Shown here: in pieces, positions 16,370 to 25,891 of the stretch | Numbering within the stretch: position 1 is the stretch's first letter | Layout of the letters: each line of letters starts with the position of its first letter | Source of the DNA: Bacteroidota bacterium | GTDB lineage: Bacteria; Bacteroidota; Bacteroidia; Cytophagales; Cyclobacteriaceae | DNA length: 64,000 nt | Reading direction: 5' to 3' | Assembly: GCA_018267285.1 (NCBI GenBank) | Contig: JAFDYU010000007.1 | Coordinates: forward strand, 124,206 to 188,205 | Notes under the pieces: generated by a model | Told to the model about the DNA's origin: nothing | What the model saw: only the letters and a program-made list of their open reading frames with translations | Database searches by the model: none | Program-made: the position numbers and the translations under genes

Positions 16370-17625
16370 TGAAAGTAAATAAAGACAAAGTTGTAATAGC
16401 TATTTTACTGTTGCTTCTGTTCTTCTTATTAAAATTCTGTTTTAATCATATCATTCTTGCACATTATCCTGAATATGTAAAATTTGTTAATGGAAATACC
16501 AATTCCTTTTCAATCATTATTTCCTCTATAATTGTTGTAATACTTTCTGGTTCTTTAATTTTCCTTCCTGTTTCCAATTTAATTTTTTCTTTTTTGAGTC
16601 TAATTCTTGTATTAATTATTTACCCGTCTGTTGTTTTATTTCAACATCTGAACGCGGATCCTCGCGTTCTCTTTTTTAATGTGGTCTATTTTCTTTCTGT
16701 ATTTTTATTATCTCGTATTTTGAAATTCAAAATTGAAGCTCCCAAATTGAGTGAAAATCAGAAGGTTCCGTTCCTATTGATTTTAAGCTCTGTGTTGATT
16801 GTGCCCTTTGTAGTACTATTTGGTACAAGCATCGACTTTCAGAACCTTTTGTTATCTAATATATATGAGTCTCGCGATATCCAAAGAAAACTTACTAATC
16901 CTTATATAGGTTATGTGTACTCCCCATTAGCCAACGTACTCTTACCGCTGTTATTATTGACTGCATTTCTTAAGAAGAAGTACTTTGTTGCAATTGCAGC
17001 TTTCGGCATGCTATTGTTTATGTTTATGGTGGGGGGGCATAAGTCAGTTTTCTTTGGATTAATCATGGTTGTGTTCTTCTATCGCTGGAGTCAACTCAAG
17101 AAAATGAAATTGTTTCTGTATGGTCTGATTTCTGTTATTGGTCTTGGCATTGTGCTGGCGCAAACACTTGATAATTTTTTCTTGGTGGGATTAATAACAA
17201 CCCGTGTTTTTTATCTTCCTAACCTTCTTGATTTAGCCTATTTTGAATTTTTTGATGGCCATCCTATCTTCTGGAGTGACTCTGTGTTAAGAAGGTTTAT
17301 CCATTATCCTTATGAATTGTCAGCTCCTTTAGTTATTGGGGAATATGTCTATGGAAAAAGTGGAGTTCATGCAAATAATGGTATAATAAGTGATGGATTT
17401 ATGAACTTTGGAAATTGGGGGGTATTAATTAATATTTTCTTTGTTAGCAGCCTTCTCGTGTTAGTTAACAATCTGAGAATAAGCCATCGCTATTTTGGTC
17501 TCATTTTCTTATTTTTTTTTACGTTCACATTTTCATATTTTTTTACATCGATGGTTACCCAGGGAGGGGCGTTATTTATAATTCTATCATTATTTTTTTT
17601 GAGAGGCACAGATCAAGATGATTAG
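16369..17625 (+). CDS. Polytopic membrane protein, probable repeat-unit polymerase (Wzy-like)
   Basis: 418 residues, very hydrophobic, with about 10-12 transmembrane segments and a larger loop near residues 290-350 (GHPIFWSDSVLRRF, SGVHANNGIISDGFMNFG). O-antigen and oligosaccharide polymerases share little sequence but have this topology and this position between wzx and a ligase-like gene. The segment HANNGIISDGFMNFGNWG is reminiscent of the oligosaccharide repeat-unit polymerase group. Its TAATG overlap with wzx and 8-bp overlap with the next gene imply translational coupling. Strong AT bias suggests recent exchange. The function rests on topology and context. Confidence 0.7.
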   Translation: MKVNKDKVVIAILLLLLFFLLKFCFNHIILAHYPEYVKFVNGNTNSFSIIISSIIVVILSGSLIFLPVSNLIFSFLSLILVLIIYPSVVLFQHLNADPRVLFFNVVYFLSVFLLSRILKFKIEAPKLSENQKVPFLLILSSVLIVPFVVLFGTSIDFQNLLLSNIYESRDIQRKLTNPYIGYVYSPLANVLLPLLLLTAFLKKKYFVAIAAFGMLLFMFMVGGHKSVFFGLIMVVFFYRWSQLKKMKLFLYGLISVIGLGIVLAQTLDNFFLVGLITTRVFYLPNLLDLAYFEFFDGHPIFWSDSVLRRFIHYPYELSAPLVIGEYVYGKSGVHANNGIISDGFMNFGNWGVLINIFFVSSLLVLVNNLRISHRYFGLIFLFFFTFTFSYFFTSMVTQGGALFIILSLFFLRGTDQDD

Positions 17626-18886
17626 AAAAATAGATTTTTCTTTTTTGAAAGAGTTAGAGGAGCGACCTAATCTCATTTTGATGCTTTCAATAGTTGTTAC
17701 GTTGCCTTTATCCACAGCAATTTTTAATGTTTCCGTAACAATTTTCCTTATCAATCTCTTAGTTCAGTTAACGAGAGGTAAGCGATCGGGCTATACCTTC
17801 CATAGAGATTCATTCTGGATCATTTTGCCAATTCTGTTTCTGTTTTGTCTATATTCAATTTCTCTTTTCTATTCTAACAATAAAAGCTCAGGTCTGATTA
17901 TCATTGAACGCCTTTCGCCATTATTGGTAATCGGGTTGTATTTCTGCTTTATTAAATTCACTAATGATGAAAAAAAATTTCTGCTATTCGGTTTTGTTAG
18001 CGGTAATATCCTATCACTAATATTCAATCTTTCAAGGGCACTCATTAAATCCATTAATTATACAGATAACAAGATCTTTTTCGACGCCTCGGTATTGCGG
18101 GGGCAAGAATTTTGGTATTCAATAGATCAAGGCGGAAATTATTTTTTTTATAAGGAGTTGTCGTATTTTATTGATCCGATTTATTGGTCAGTTTACCTTC
18201 TATTTAGCTTTTCCATTGTTGCATCTCTTCTCTTTTTATTGGACGGTAAAATCAAATATATTTCTTTGACGATTCTGTCATTTATGCTGCTTATTGCAAT
18301 TTTCTTATGCTCCTCAAGAATAATTTTGTTCTGTTTAATTCCAATCACCTTAGTATTTGCTTTGAGATACGTAAAAAAAAGAATCACATTGGCAATGGTG
18401 ATAATTTTAGGAGCATCTCTAATTCTAACGGTTGGAAATCCTCGTTTAAAAAGATTTTCTACCATTAATGGAATCGTAACCTCAAACCAAAATCGTTTAG
18501 ATATATGGCAATCTTCATGGGAGGTTTTCTGCAATAGTCCTATTATTGGCAATGGACTGGGGGAATCTGAGGATATACTTTTTAGGGCTTATATTTCACA
18601 TGGACATCCAGAATATGCCACAATCCAACTTAATGAGCATAATCAATTTTTGCAAATTGCATCCTCAATTGGTATTGTTGGGTTAATCCCATTTTTATAT
18701 ATCATAATTTACAGCTTTAAAAAGAGTATGTTAAATAATGACTTAATTCAATTCACATTTATCTTTTCATTTCTATTAATCGGTTTCGTTGAGAACTTTC
18801 TAGTTAGAAGGGCGGGCGTGATTTATTTTGTCTTTTTTTTCTGCCTTTTATACACTTCAGACAAACCAAATAAAAAAATAGCTTAA
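17618..18886 (+). CDS. O-antigen ligase/Wzy_C-family membrane protein
   Basis: 422 residues with about 12 hydrophobic segments. The C-terminal third carries the Wzy_C/WaaL hallmark: a periplasmic loop with RLDIWQSSWEVFCNSPIIGNG, then EHNQFLQIASSIGIVGLIPF. That ENG/HNxxLQ-type region is shared by O-antigen ligases and some polymerases. It either joins the completed chain to its acceptor or polymerises it. With the preceding gene it could supply both activities. It overlaps that gene by 8 bp and ends before a 96-bp gap containing a new promoter. Confidence 0.8.
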   Translation: MIRKIDFSFLKELEERPNLILMLSIVVTLPLSTAIFNVSVTIFLINLLVQLTRGKRSGYTFHRDSFWIILPILFLFCLYSISLFYSNNKSSGLIIIERLSPLLVIGLYFCFIKFTNDEKKFLLFGFVSGNILSLIFNLSRALIKSINYTDNKIFFDASVLRGQEFWYSIDQGGNYFFYKELSYFIDPIYWSVYLLFSFSIVASLLFLLDGKIKYISLTILSFMLLIAIFLCSSRIILFCLIPITLVFALRYVKKRITLAMVIILGASLILTVGNPRLKRFSTINGIVTSNQNRLDIWQSSWEVFCNSPIIGNGLGESEDILFRAYISHGHPEYATIQLNEHNQFLQIASSIGIVGLIPFLYIIIYSFKKSMLNNDLIQFTFIFSFLLIGFVENFLVRRAGVIYFVFFFCLLYTSDKPNKKIA

Positions 18887-18935
18887 AAAGCAAGAAGCCT
18901 TAGCTCAACAAATGATGGCAAATATTGTCTTCAAT

Positions 18936-18964
18936 TTGAAACCACTGAATATTTCTTATTTTTG
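18936..18964 (+). promoter_or_regulatory. Promoter of the wecA-like gene and downstream sugar genes
   Basis: TTG at 18936-18938 is followed after 18 nt by TATTTTTG (18957-18964), an exact fit to the Bacteroidota promoter consensus. The WecA-like ATG is 18 bp downstream. It marks the boundary where the AT-rich exchanged block gives way to more typical base composition. Confidence 0.55.
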
Positions 18965-18982
18965 CACTTTCCATAATAGTAT

Positions 18983-20047
18983 ATGGCTGTAAATCTTATT
19001 GCCTGCATTACTTCCTTTGTCATCGCTTTTTCCGTCATACCGTTGATTATTAAATATTCGTTGCGCAAAAATTTACTGGATATACCCGGCCGGAGGAAAA
19101 TACACAAGAAAGTTACCCCCTCGTTGGGCGGCATTGGCATATTCTTTGGCTTTGTAGTTGGTGTTTTTATCTGGATGGACATTGCCCAGTGGCATGAACT
19201 CCGGTTTATCCTGGCAAGTGCATTTATTATGTTTTTTGTTGGTGTGCGCGATGACCTCGTTCCCTTCAGGGCACTACACAAACTGGCGGGCCAGATTATA
19301 GCCGTAGCAGTTCTGATTTTTTCCACCATCCACATTGGGTCATTTTATGGTTTTTTGGGTATCCACCAAATCCCGCTTTGGGCTGATTACCTGGTCACGT
19401 TGTTTGTAGTTATTGTCATCACCAATGCTTTTAATTTGATCGATGGGTTAGACGGGCTGGCCGGGAGTGTTGGCCTTTGTTCTTTTCTTGCTTTCGGAAT
19501 TTGGTTTTATTTGGCTGATAACTTTACGTTTTCATTGATCTCTTTTGCAATGATTGGGGGCATTTTAGCTTTTCTCACTTTTAACTGGGAGCCCTCTAAA
19601 ATATTTATGGGCGATACGGGGGCTATGGTGATTGGCATGATGCTTTCCGTTTTAACTATAAAGTTTATGGGGTTAAATTACGATTTACCCGTAGGGCATC
19701 CTGCTAAATTTGCCGGCACCATTTCAACGGCAATCTGCTTTATTATTGTTCCACTCTGCGATACCCTGAGGATAATCGTTCTGAGGTTGTACAAAGGACA
19801 TTCGCCCTTTACCCCCGACAAGAGCCACATCCACCATGCGATTATGCGGCTTGGCATGTCTCACAGTTCAGTAACGATCATCCTCTCCATGGTAAACCTC
19901 GGTTACATTGGCCTCGCCATCTTGTTTAAAAATTTTAGCGACAACTACCTGGTCTTGGGTATTATTTTATTGAGCACGTTGTTAAGCGTGATGTTGGATC
20001 AATTAATTTTAAGAAAGTTATCGAGTAAGGCTCAAGAATTGAAATGA
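18983..20047 (+). CDS. WecA/TagO-like undecaprenyl-phosphate N-acetylaminosugar-1-phosphate transferase
   Basis: 354 residues with about ten transmembrane helices. It has the MraY/WecA motifs in order: GGIGIFFGF, GVRDDLVPF with the Asp pair, NAFNLIDGLDGLAGSVG, FMGDTGAMVIG, and the histidine loop DKSHIHHAIMRLGMSH, which is typical of WecA rather than MraY. Such enzymes transfer HexNAc-1-phosphate from UDP-HexNAc to undecaprenyl phosphate and start O-antigen, ECA or teichoic acid synthesis. This is the second potential initiator in the locus beside the PglC-type enzyme at 6.9-7.6 kb. It is transcribed from its own promoter. Confidence 0.9.
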   Translation: MAVNLIACITSFVIAFSVIPLIIKYSLRKNLLDIPGRRKIHKKVTPSLGGIGIFFGFVVGVFIWMDIAQWHELRFILASAFIMFFVGVRDDLVPFRALHKLAGQIIAVAVLIFSTIHIGSFYGFLGIHQIPLWADYLVTLFVVIVITNAFNLIDGLDGLAGSVGLCSFLAFGIWFYLADNFTFSLISFAMIGGILAFLTFNWEPSKIFMGDTGAMVIGMMLSVLTIKFMGLNYDLPVGHPAKFAGTISTAICFIIVPLCDTLRIIVLRLYKGHSPFTPDKSHIHHAIMRLGMSHSSVTIILSMVNLGYIGLAILFKNFSDNYLVLGIILLSTLLSVMLDQLILRKLSSKAQELK

Positions 20048-20077
20048 TTTTATACTACTACATTTATCCTTAATTCA

Positions 20078-20851
20078 ATGCCGGGGCTTAGCGCTGTTGT
20101 AATCACCTTTAATGAGGAAAAAAATATCTCGCGATGCATTGATTCCTTGAGTACGATAGCCGATGAGATTATCGTGGTCGATTCTTTTTCGCAAGATGCC
20201 ACAAAAAAAATATGTCTTGACAAAAATGTAAAATTTATTGAGAATGCCTTCATCGGGTATGTTCAACAAAAAAATTTTGCATTGGCACAAACCCAATTCG
20301 ATTACGTTATCTCTCTGGATGCCGATGAGTACCTATCCACCGAACTAACAGAGTCAATTCAGCAAATAAAAAACTCCTGGAAATGCGAGGCGTATGAGAT
20401 GAGCCGCTTGTCTTCTTACGGAGGCCGATGGATAAACCACGGTAACTGGTACCCCGACAGAAAGATCAGGCTTTGGAATAAAAGTTTCGGAAGTTGGGGT
20501 GGAGGCAATCCGCATGATAGAGTAATTCTGAAAAAAGGAACTAAAGTTTCACGACTGAGAGGAAATATTTTGCATGAAGCCTACAATGATTCCTACGAAA
20601 CGCTGCGCAAAATCCAATCGTATTCGGATATCTATGCCCGAGAGAATGCTCATCAAAAATCAAGTTCTGTTCTCAAAATTATTTTTAGGGCAAGCTTTAC
20701 CTTTTTTAAAAGCTACATAATTAAACGGGGCTTTTTAGATGGGTTTGAAGGGCTAATGGTAGCTATGGCCGAATCCAACCATACCTTCTACAAGTATGCC
20801 AAACTTTACGAGGCCAATAAACAATCAAAAAATAAAAGGCGTAGTTATTAA
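20078..20851 (+). CDS. Glycosyltransferase family 2 (WaaE/KdtX-like)
   Basis: 257 residues, GT-A fold. Visible are LSAVVITFNEEKNISRCIDSL, the DEIIVVDSFS acidic strand, and the DXD-like SLDADEYLS metal-binding motif at about residues 85-93. YVQQKNFAL and the NPHDRVILK region are typical of the LPS-core beta-1,4-glucosyltransferase WaaE/KdtX group. It is soluble and would act at the cytoplasmic membrane face. It lies 30 bp after the WecA-like gene and 5 bp before the epimerase gene, so it belongs to the same operon. Confidence 0.88.
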   Translation: MPGLSAVVITFNEEKNISRCIDSLSTIADEIIVVDSFSQDATKKICLDKNVKFIENAFIGYVQQKNFALAQTQFDYVISLDADEYLSTELTESIQQIKNSWKCEAYEMSRLSSYGGRWINHGNWYPDRKIRLWNKSFGSWGGGNPHDRVILKKGTKVSRLRGNILHEAYNDSYETLRKIQSYSDIYARENAHQKSSSVLKIIFRASFTFFKSYIIKRGFLDGFEGLMVAMAESNHTFYKYAKLYEANKQSKNKRRSY

Positions 20852-20856
20852 TTAGG

Positions 20857-21879
20857 ATGAGTTCAAAGCATGTCTTTATATCGGGCGCGGCCGGTTTTAT
20901 CGGTTTTCACCTTTCGCAAAAACTTTTGGCACAAGGCTATGGTGTTACCGGACTAGACAATCTCAACAATTACTATGACGTTTCTTTAAAAAAGGATCGG
21001 CTTTCCCTTTTAAAGAAAAACAAGTCGTTCACTTTTTTTCAAGACGATCTCCACAATTGGGCCATGATCGAAAATATTTTTGCAAAGAAGTCGTTCGATT
21101 ATGTGGTTAACCTAGCGGCACAAGCCGGAGTACGTTATTCCATTGAGAATCCGCAAGCCTACATCGACAGCAACATTCAAGGTTTTTTAAATATTCTTGA
21201 GGTTTGCCGTAAACACAAGCCGTTGCATTTAATTTACGCTTCGTCTAGTTCGGTATACGGTGCCAATGAAACCATGCCATTTTCGGTTCGTCACAATGTA
21301 GATCATCCGCTTTCACTTTATGCGGCTTCAAAAAAATCGAATGAGCTGATGGCTCATGCCTACTCGGCATTGTACAAGTTACCCACCACCGGGCTTCGTT
21401 TTTTTAGTGTCTATGGTCCGTATGGCCGCCCCGATATGGCGTTGTTTATCTTTACAAAATCAATTTTAGAAGGGAAAGAGATACAGGTTTTTAACAACGG
21501 AAAAATGAAACGGGATTTCACCTATATCGATGACATCACCGAAGGCATCGAAAAATTGATGCCCAATGTTCCTACACCTGATAAAAACTGGAATGGGGCG
21601 AATCCTAACCCGGCTACAAGTTTCGCGCCCTATCGACTCTATAATATAGGTAACCATCAGCAAGTGGAGTTGCTCCGTTTTATTGAGATTATCGAAGAAA
21701 AACTGAAAAAAAAAGCCATCAAAAAATTTGTATCGATACAAGAAGGCGATGTGCCCGAATCGTTGGCCGATGTGGAGGAGCTAATGCACGATGTAGGTTT
21801 TGCGCCCAACACACCTGTTGAAAAAGGAATTTCTAATTTTGTCGATTGGTATTTAGACTATTATAAAATCAACTATTGA
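20857..21879 (+). CDS. UDP-glucuronate 4-epimerase-like extended SDR
   Basis: 340 residues. The N terminus has GAAGFIGFHLS, the NAD-binding GxxGxxG, and the catalytic motif is YAASKKSNE with Tyr and Lys. The signature FFSVYGPYGRPDMALFIF and MKRDFTYIDDITEGI match the CapI/UDP-glucuronate 4-epimerase group, which interconverts UDP-GlcA and UDP-GalA. In this locus it could alternatively act on the UDP-GlcNAcA derivative made by the next gene, which is inference. It overlaps the dehydrogenase reading frame region by only a few bases, so translation is coupled. Confidence 0.88.
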   Translation: MSSKHVFISGAAGFIGFHLSQKLLAQGYGVTGLDNLNNYYDVSLKKDRLSLLKKNKSFTFFQDDLHNWAMIENIFAKKSFDYVVNLAAQAGVRYSIENPQAYIDSNIQGFLNILEVCRKHKPLHLIYASSSSVYGANETMPFSVRHNVDHPLSLYAASKKSNELMAHAYSALYKLPTTGLRFFSVYGPYGRPDMALFIFTKSILEGKEIQVFNNGKMKRDFTYIDDITEGIEKLMPNVPTPDKNWNGANPNPATSFAPYRLYNIGNHQQVELLRFIEIIEEKLKKKAIKKFVSIQEGDVPESLADVEELMHDVGFAPNTPVEKGISNFVDWYLDYYKINY

Positions 21880-21881
21880 TT

Positions 21882-23132
21882 ATGGAAAAAATAGGAATTA
21901 TCGGGTTAGGGTATGTTGGCTTGCCACTCGCAGTTGAGTTTGGGAAGCTGACAGAGGTGATCGGTTTCGATATCAACCAAGCCCGTATTGAAGAACTAAA
22001 AAAGGGAATCGACCGCACCTTGGAGACAGACGGTGACGAATTAAAAAGCGCTAAATTCCTCTCGTTCAGTTCTGACCGGAATACATTGAAAGAAGTTAAC
22101 TACTTTGTTGTTACCGTGCCTACGCCCGTTGATGAATTTCATGTCCCCGATCTAAAGCCGCTCCAATCGGCCAGCAAAACTGTGGGCTCGGTCTTAAAGA
22201 AAGGTGACATTGTAATCTATGAATCTACTGTTTACCCCGGGTGTACGGAAGAGATCTGTGTTCCTATTCTGGAAAAAGAAAGCGGACTGAAATTCAACCA
22301 AGATTTTTTTGCCGGCTATTCGCCCGAGCGAATTAATCCGGGCGACAAACAACATCGCCTGCCAAATATAAAAAAGATTACAAGCGGCAGTACACCCGAA
22401 GTGGCCGATAAAGTTGATGCGCTCTATAAAAAAATTATTAAAGCAGGAACTCACAAAGCCTCCTCACTGAAAGTAGCCGAAGCTGCAAAGGTGATCGAAA
22501 ACTCACAACGCGATTTGAACATCGCCTTCGTAAACGAACTTGCACTTATCTTTAATAAAATTGGCATCGACACCCACGAAGTTTTGGAGGCTGCCGGCAC
22601 GAAATGGAATTTTTTGCCCTTCAGGCCGGGCCTTGTGGGTGGTCACTGCATCGGTGTAGATCCGTATTACCTCACCTATAAAGCCGAAAGCCTGGGTTAC
22701 CACCCGGAAGTGATCTTGTCCGGACGAAAGATTAACGACAACATGCCCATCTACATCGCCAATGAGGTGATCAAATTGATGGCAAAAAATAAATTGCAGA
22801 TACACAACGGAAAAGTTTTGGTACTCGGACTTACCTTCAAGGAAAATTGCCCCGATATACGCAACAGCAAAGTGGTAGATGTAATCCGTGAGTTAAAAAG
22901 TTTTGGAACAGACGTTGACGTTTACGACCCCCATGCCGATGCCGAAGAAGTTAAGCACGAATATAATCTTGAACTGACGTCTTCTCTTTCGAAAAAATAC
23001 CATGCTATAATAATAGCTGTTAGCCATAAAGAGTTTGCATCTATCGATTGGAGAAATCTAAAAGAAGCCAACGCTATTATTTACGATGTGAAAGGATTTT
23101 TAGAAAAAACTTCCGTAACCGCCAGATTATAG
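21882..23132 (+). CDS. UDP-HexNAc 6-dehydrogenase (TviB/WbpO/WbpA-like)
   Basis: 416 residues from the ATG at 21882; an in-frame TTG at 21876 is possible. The N-terminal Rossmann motif is IGLGYVGLPLAVEFG, with YESTVYPGCTEE and FAGYSPERINPGD in the centre. The catalytic cysteine lies in GGHCIGVDPYYLTYKA, and the C-terminal UDP-binding domain has LGLTFKENCPDIRNSK. These features fit UDP-N-acetyl-glucosamine or -galactosamine 6-dehydrogenases that make UDP-HexNAcA with two NAD. It supplies the uronic acid for the WbpE/WbpD/WbpB genes downstream. Confidence 0.9.
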   Translation: MEKIGIIGLGYVGLPLAVEFGKLTEVIGFDINQARIEELKKGIDRTLETDGDELKSAKFLSFSSDRNTLKEVNYFVVTVPTPVDEFHVPDLKPLQSASKTVGSVLKKGDIVIYESTVYPGCTEEICVPILEKESGLKFNQDFFAGYSPERINPGDKQHRLPNIKKITSGSTPEVADKVDALYKKIIKAGTHKASSLKVAEAAKVIENSQRDLNIAFVNELALIFNKIGIDTHEVLEAAGTKWNFLPFRPGLVGGHCIGVDPYYLTYKAESLGYHPEVILSGRKINDNMPIYIANEVIKLMAKNKLQIHNGKVLVLGLTFKENCPDIRNSKVVDVIRELKSFGTDVDVYDPHADAEEVKHEYNLELTSSLSKKYHAIIIAVSHKEFASIDWRNLKEANAIIYDVKGFLEKTSVTARL

Positions 23133-23135
23133 TCT

Positions 23136-24164
23136 TTGAAACAACCAAAAAAAATATTACTAACGGGTGCCGCGGGCTACATCGGTGCTCATACGGCCGT
23201 TGAATTAATTCAGAAAGGACATGATCCTTTGTTGATTGATGACTTTTCAAAAAGTGACGACACGCTACTAAAAGGTATTGAAAAGATCATTGGTGCAAAG
23301 CCTAATTTTATTCAGGGCGATTGCAAAGACCCCGCCTTCCTCGAAAAGTTATTCTCCCAAAAAAAATTCGATAGCGTCATACATTTTGCCGCGTACAAAT
23401 CGGTAGGCGAATCGGTAAGCGACCCGTTGATGTACTACAACAACAACCTGCGGTCGATGGTTGAATTGCTCAACGCGATGAAAAAATTTAAAGTCTTTGA
23501 GTTTATCTTTTCTTCATCGTGTACCGTCTATGGCCAACCCGATGTAATCCCTGTTAACGAAAATGCACCGTTTAAAAAAGCTGAATCACCCTACGGAACA
23601 ACCAAGCAAATGTGCGAGCAGATACTGGAAGATGTGGTGAGGTCGGAAAAAGAGTTGCGGGTAATCTCGCTGCGGTATTTCAACCCGGTTGGCGCACATC
23701 CTTCGGGGCTGATTGGCGAACTTCCGATCGGTGTGCCCAACAACCTTGTTCCGTATGTAACGCAAACAGCTGCCGGCTTACGCCCAAAACTTACCGTCTT
23801 TGGCAATGATTATGATACGCCCGATGGCAGTTGTATCCGCGATTTTATTCATGTAGTAGATTTAGCCCAGGCACACGTGGTAGCTGTGGAAAAAATAAAA
23901 AACATGCCTTCCAACAACGAAGCCTTCAATTTGGGTACGGGCGAAGGAGTGTCTGTGTTGGAGTTGATCAACAAATTTGAAAAGGCTACGGGCGTAAAAG
24001 TAAATTTCGAAATCGGCTCACGCAGGTCGGGCGATGTAGTGAAAACCTATGCTGATCCGGGCAAGGCAAAAAAAATGTTAGGCTGGCAAACGAAGCTTTC
24101 ACTTGAAGATTCGCTAACCGATGCGTGGCGGTGGCAGAAACGTGTATCCCATTTATCAATTTAA
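23136..24164 (+). CDS. galE: UDP-glucose/UDP-HexNAc 4-epimerase
   Basis: 342 residues starting at a TTG 3 bp after the previous stop. It has GAAGYIGAHTAVEL for NAD, HFAAYKSVGES, the SSSCTVYG strand and the YGTTKQMCE catalytic Tyr/Lys pair. CIRDFIHVVDLAQAH and the YADPGKAKKMLGW tail are standard GalE features. GalE interconverts UDP-glucose and UDP-galactose; locus-encoded versions often also act on N-acetylated sugars. Its position between the 6-dehydrogenase and WbpE suggests that it provides the galacto isomer for this glycan. Confidence 0.92.
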   Translation: MKQPKKILLTGAAGYIGAHTAVELIQKGHDPLLIDDFSKSDDTLLKGIEKIIGAKPNFIQGDCKDPAFLEKLFSQKKFDSVIHFAAYKSVGESVSDPLMYYNNNLRSMVELLNAMKKFKVFEFIFSSSCTVYGQPDVIPVNENAPFKKAESPYGTTKQMCEQILEDVVRSEKELRVISLRYFNPVGAHPSGLIGELPIGVPNNLVPYVTQTAAGLRPKLTVFGNDYDTPDGSCIRDFIHVVDLAQAHVVAVEKIKNMPSNNEAFNLGTGEGVSVLELINKFEKATGVKVNFEIGSRRSGDVVKTYADPGKAKKMLGWQTKLSLEDSLTDAWRWQKRVSHLSI

Positions 24165-24180
24165 AAAATCAATACTAAAG

Positions 24181-25314
24181 ATGAATAGACCGGATATAAA
24201 AATGGTAGACCTGCAGGGACAATACCTGCGCATAAAAAATGAAATTGATAGTGCCATTCAGGAAGTATTGATGTCAACGGCATTTATTCAAGGGCCACAA
24301 GTGAAGTCGTTTACAGAAGCTCTTTCAAAATACAATAACGGTGTACACGCTATTACATGCGCCAACGGCACGGACGCCTTGCAGATTGCCATGATGGCAC
24401 TGGATCTGAAGGTTGGAGATGAAGTAATTCTTCCGGTTCATACCTATGTGGCCACTGCCGAAGTCATTGCCTTGCTTGGGCTTACCCCGGTGTTCATCGA
24501 TGTTGATGAAAAAACATTCAACATTGATGTTGCACAAATCGAAAGTAAAATCACAAAAAAAACCAAAGCCATTGTACCTGTGCACTTGTACGGCCAATGT
24601 GCCGACATGGAGCCTATTTTGAAAATTGCCCGAAGGCACAACCTGCATGTGATTGAAGACTTGGCACAAGCCATGGGCAGCGACTATACTTTTTCCGATG
24701 GATCGGTGATGCGTGCAGGAACGATGGGAGTAATTGGCTGCACCTCTTTTTTCCCCTCCAAAAACCTCGGAGCCTTTGGCGATGCCGGAGCTATTTTTAC
24801 AACCGATGCCTCGCTGGCCGAAAAGATGAAAATGATTTCAACACACGGACAAAAGGTGAAATACCAACACGATATTGTTGGCGTAAACAGCCGACTCGAC
24901 ACCCTTCAGGCTGCAATTCTTCAGGTAAAATTAAAATACCTCGATGATTACACATTAAGAAGAAACAAAGCTGCTCAATATTACGATACGCATTTGGCCC
25001 AAGTTCCCTTTATCGAACTTCCGTACAGGGCAAAAAATTCAACGCACGTTTTCCATCAATACACACTGAAAACAAAAAACACCGACAGAGATAAGTTAAA
25101 GAAATACCTGCAAGAAAAAGGTGTGCCCACCATGATCTATTATCACATACCGTTGCACTTTCAAAAAGCGTATCATCAAAAAGGTTTTGGAGAAGGATCG
25201 TTTCCCGTAACCGAAAAACTTTCGAAGACTGTGCTTTCGCTTCCCATTCATACGGAGATGACCGAAGACGAATTATCGTACATTTGCGAAACCATTCAAT
25301 CGTATCATGGCTGA
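24181..25314 (+). CDS. wbpE: UDP-3-keto-GlcNAcA aminotransferase (WbpE/WlbC-like)
   Basis: 377 residues from the ATG at 24181, beginning MNRPDIKMVDLQGQYLRIK as in the WbpE/WlbC group. An upstream in-frame ATG at 24121 would overlap galE and adds no conserved sequence. PLP features are CANGTDALQIAMMAL, HVIEDLAQAMGSDY and the Schiff-base Lys near residue 195 in SFFPSKNLGAFGDAGAI. In the Pseudomonas/Bordetella pathway this enzyme aminates UDP-3-keto-GlcNAcA using glutamate. The acetyltransferase and the Gfo/Idh/MocA dehydrogenase of the same pathway follow with short overlaps. Confidence 0.88.
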   Translation: MNRPDIKMVDLQGQYLRIKNEIDSAIQEVLMSTAFIQGPQVKSFTEALSKYNNGVHAITCANGTDALQIAMMALDLKVGDEVILPVHTYVATAEVIALLGLTPVFIDVDEKTFNIDVAQIESKITKKTKAIVPVHLYGQCADMEPILKIARRHNLHVIEDLAQAMGSDYTFSDGSVMRAGTMGVIGCTSFFPSKNLGAFGDAGAIFTTDASLAEKMKMISTHGQKVKYQHDIVGVNSRLDTLQAAILQVKLKYLDDYTLRRNKAAQYYDTHLAQVPFIELPYRAKNSTHVFHQYTLKTKNTDRDKLKKYLQEKGVPTMIYYHIPLHFQKAYHQKGFGEGSFPVTEKLSKTVLSLPIHTEMTEDELSYICETIQSYHG

Positions 25315-25891
25315 AGAAAAAAAATATTTTGCGCACGCCACAGCAATAGTTGACGAAGGCTGTGAGATAGGTGAAGGAACAAAAATCTGGCATTTCTCGC
25401 ATATCATGCCCAACTGCAAAATAGGCGAACGCTGCAACATTGGCCAAAACGTGGTGATCTCCCCGGAAGTGATTCTCGGAAGGAATGTAAAAATTCAAAA
25501 CAATGTCTCAATATATACGGGAGTGATTTGTGAAGACGATGTTTTCCTCGGCCCTTCTATGGTGTTTACCAATATTACTAATCCGCGCAGCGCTGTGAAC
25601 CGCAAAAATCAATACGCAAAAACGGTAGTGAAGAAAGGTGCTTCCATCGGGGCCAATGCCACCATAGTATGCGGGCACGACATTGGGCAATTTGCATTTA
25701 TTGGTGCAGGTGCAGTAGTCACCAAAAATATCCCCGACTATGCTTTGGTTATTGGAAACCCAGCCAAACAAGTGGGCTGGATGAGTGAGTATGGGCATAA
25801 GCTTGTTTTCGACAAGACCGGAACTGCTACTTGCCCGGAAAGCGGAGAAAAATATTTATTGAAAAACGGAACTGTAAAAAAGATTGAATGA
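25307..25891 (+). CDS. wbpD: UDP-3-amino-GlcNAcA N-acetyltransferase (WbpD/WlbB-like)
   Basis: 194 residues built mostly of left-handed beta-helix hexapeptide repeats (VDEGCEIGEGTKIW, CKIGERCNIGQNVV, VILGRNVKIQNNVS). It carries the typical VFTNITNPRSAVNRK loop and the trimer-type end GAVVTKNIPDYALVIGNPAKQVGW. WbpD acetylates the 3-amino group with acetyl-CoA to give UDP-GlcNAc3NAcA. The start overlaps wbpE by 8 bp and the stop overlaps the next gene by 4 bp. A generic sugar O-acetyltransferase is the alternative, but the neighbours argue for WbpD. Confidence 0.9.
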   Translation: MAEEKKYFAHATAIVDEGCEIGEGTKIWHFSHIMPNCKIGERCNIGQNVVISPEVILGRNVKIQNNVSIYTGVICEDDVFLGPSMVFTNITNPRSAVNRKNQYAKTVVKKGASIGANATIVCGHDIGQFAFIGAGAVVTKNIPDYALVIGNPAKQVGWMSEYGHKLVFDKTGTATCPESGEKYLLKNGTVKKIE

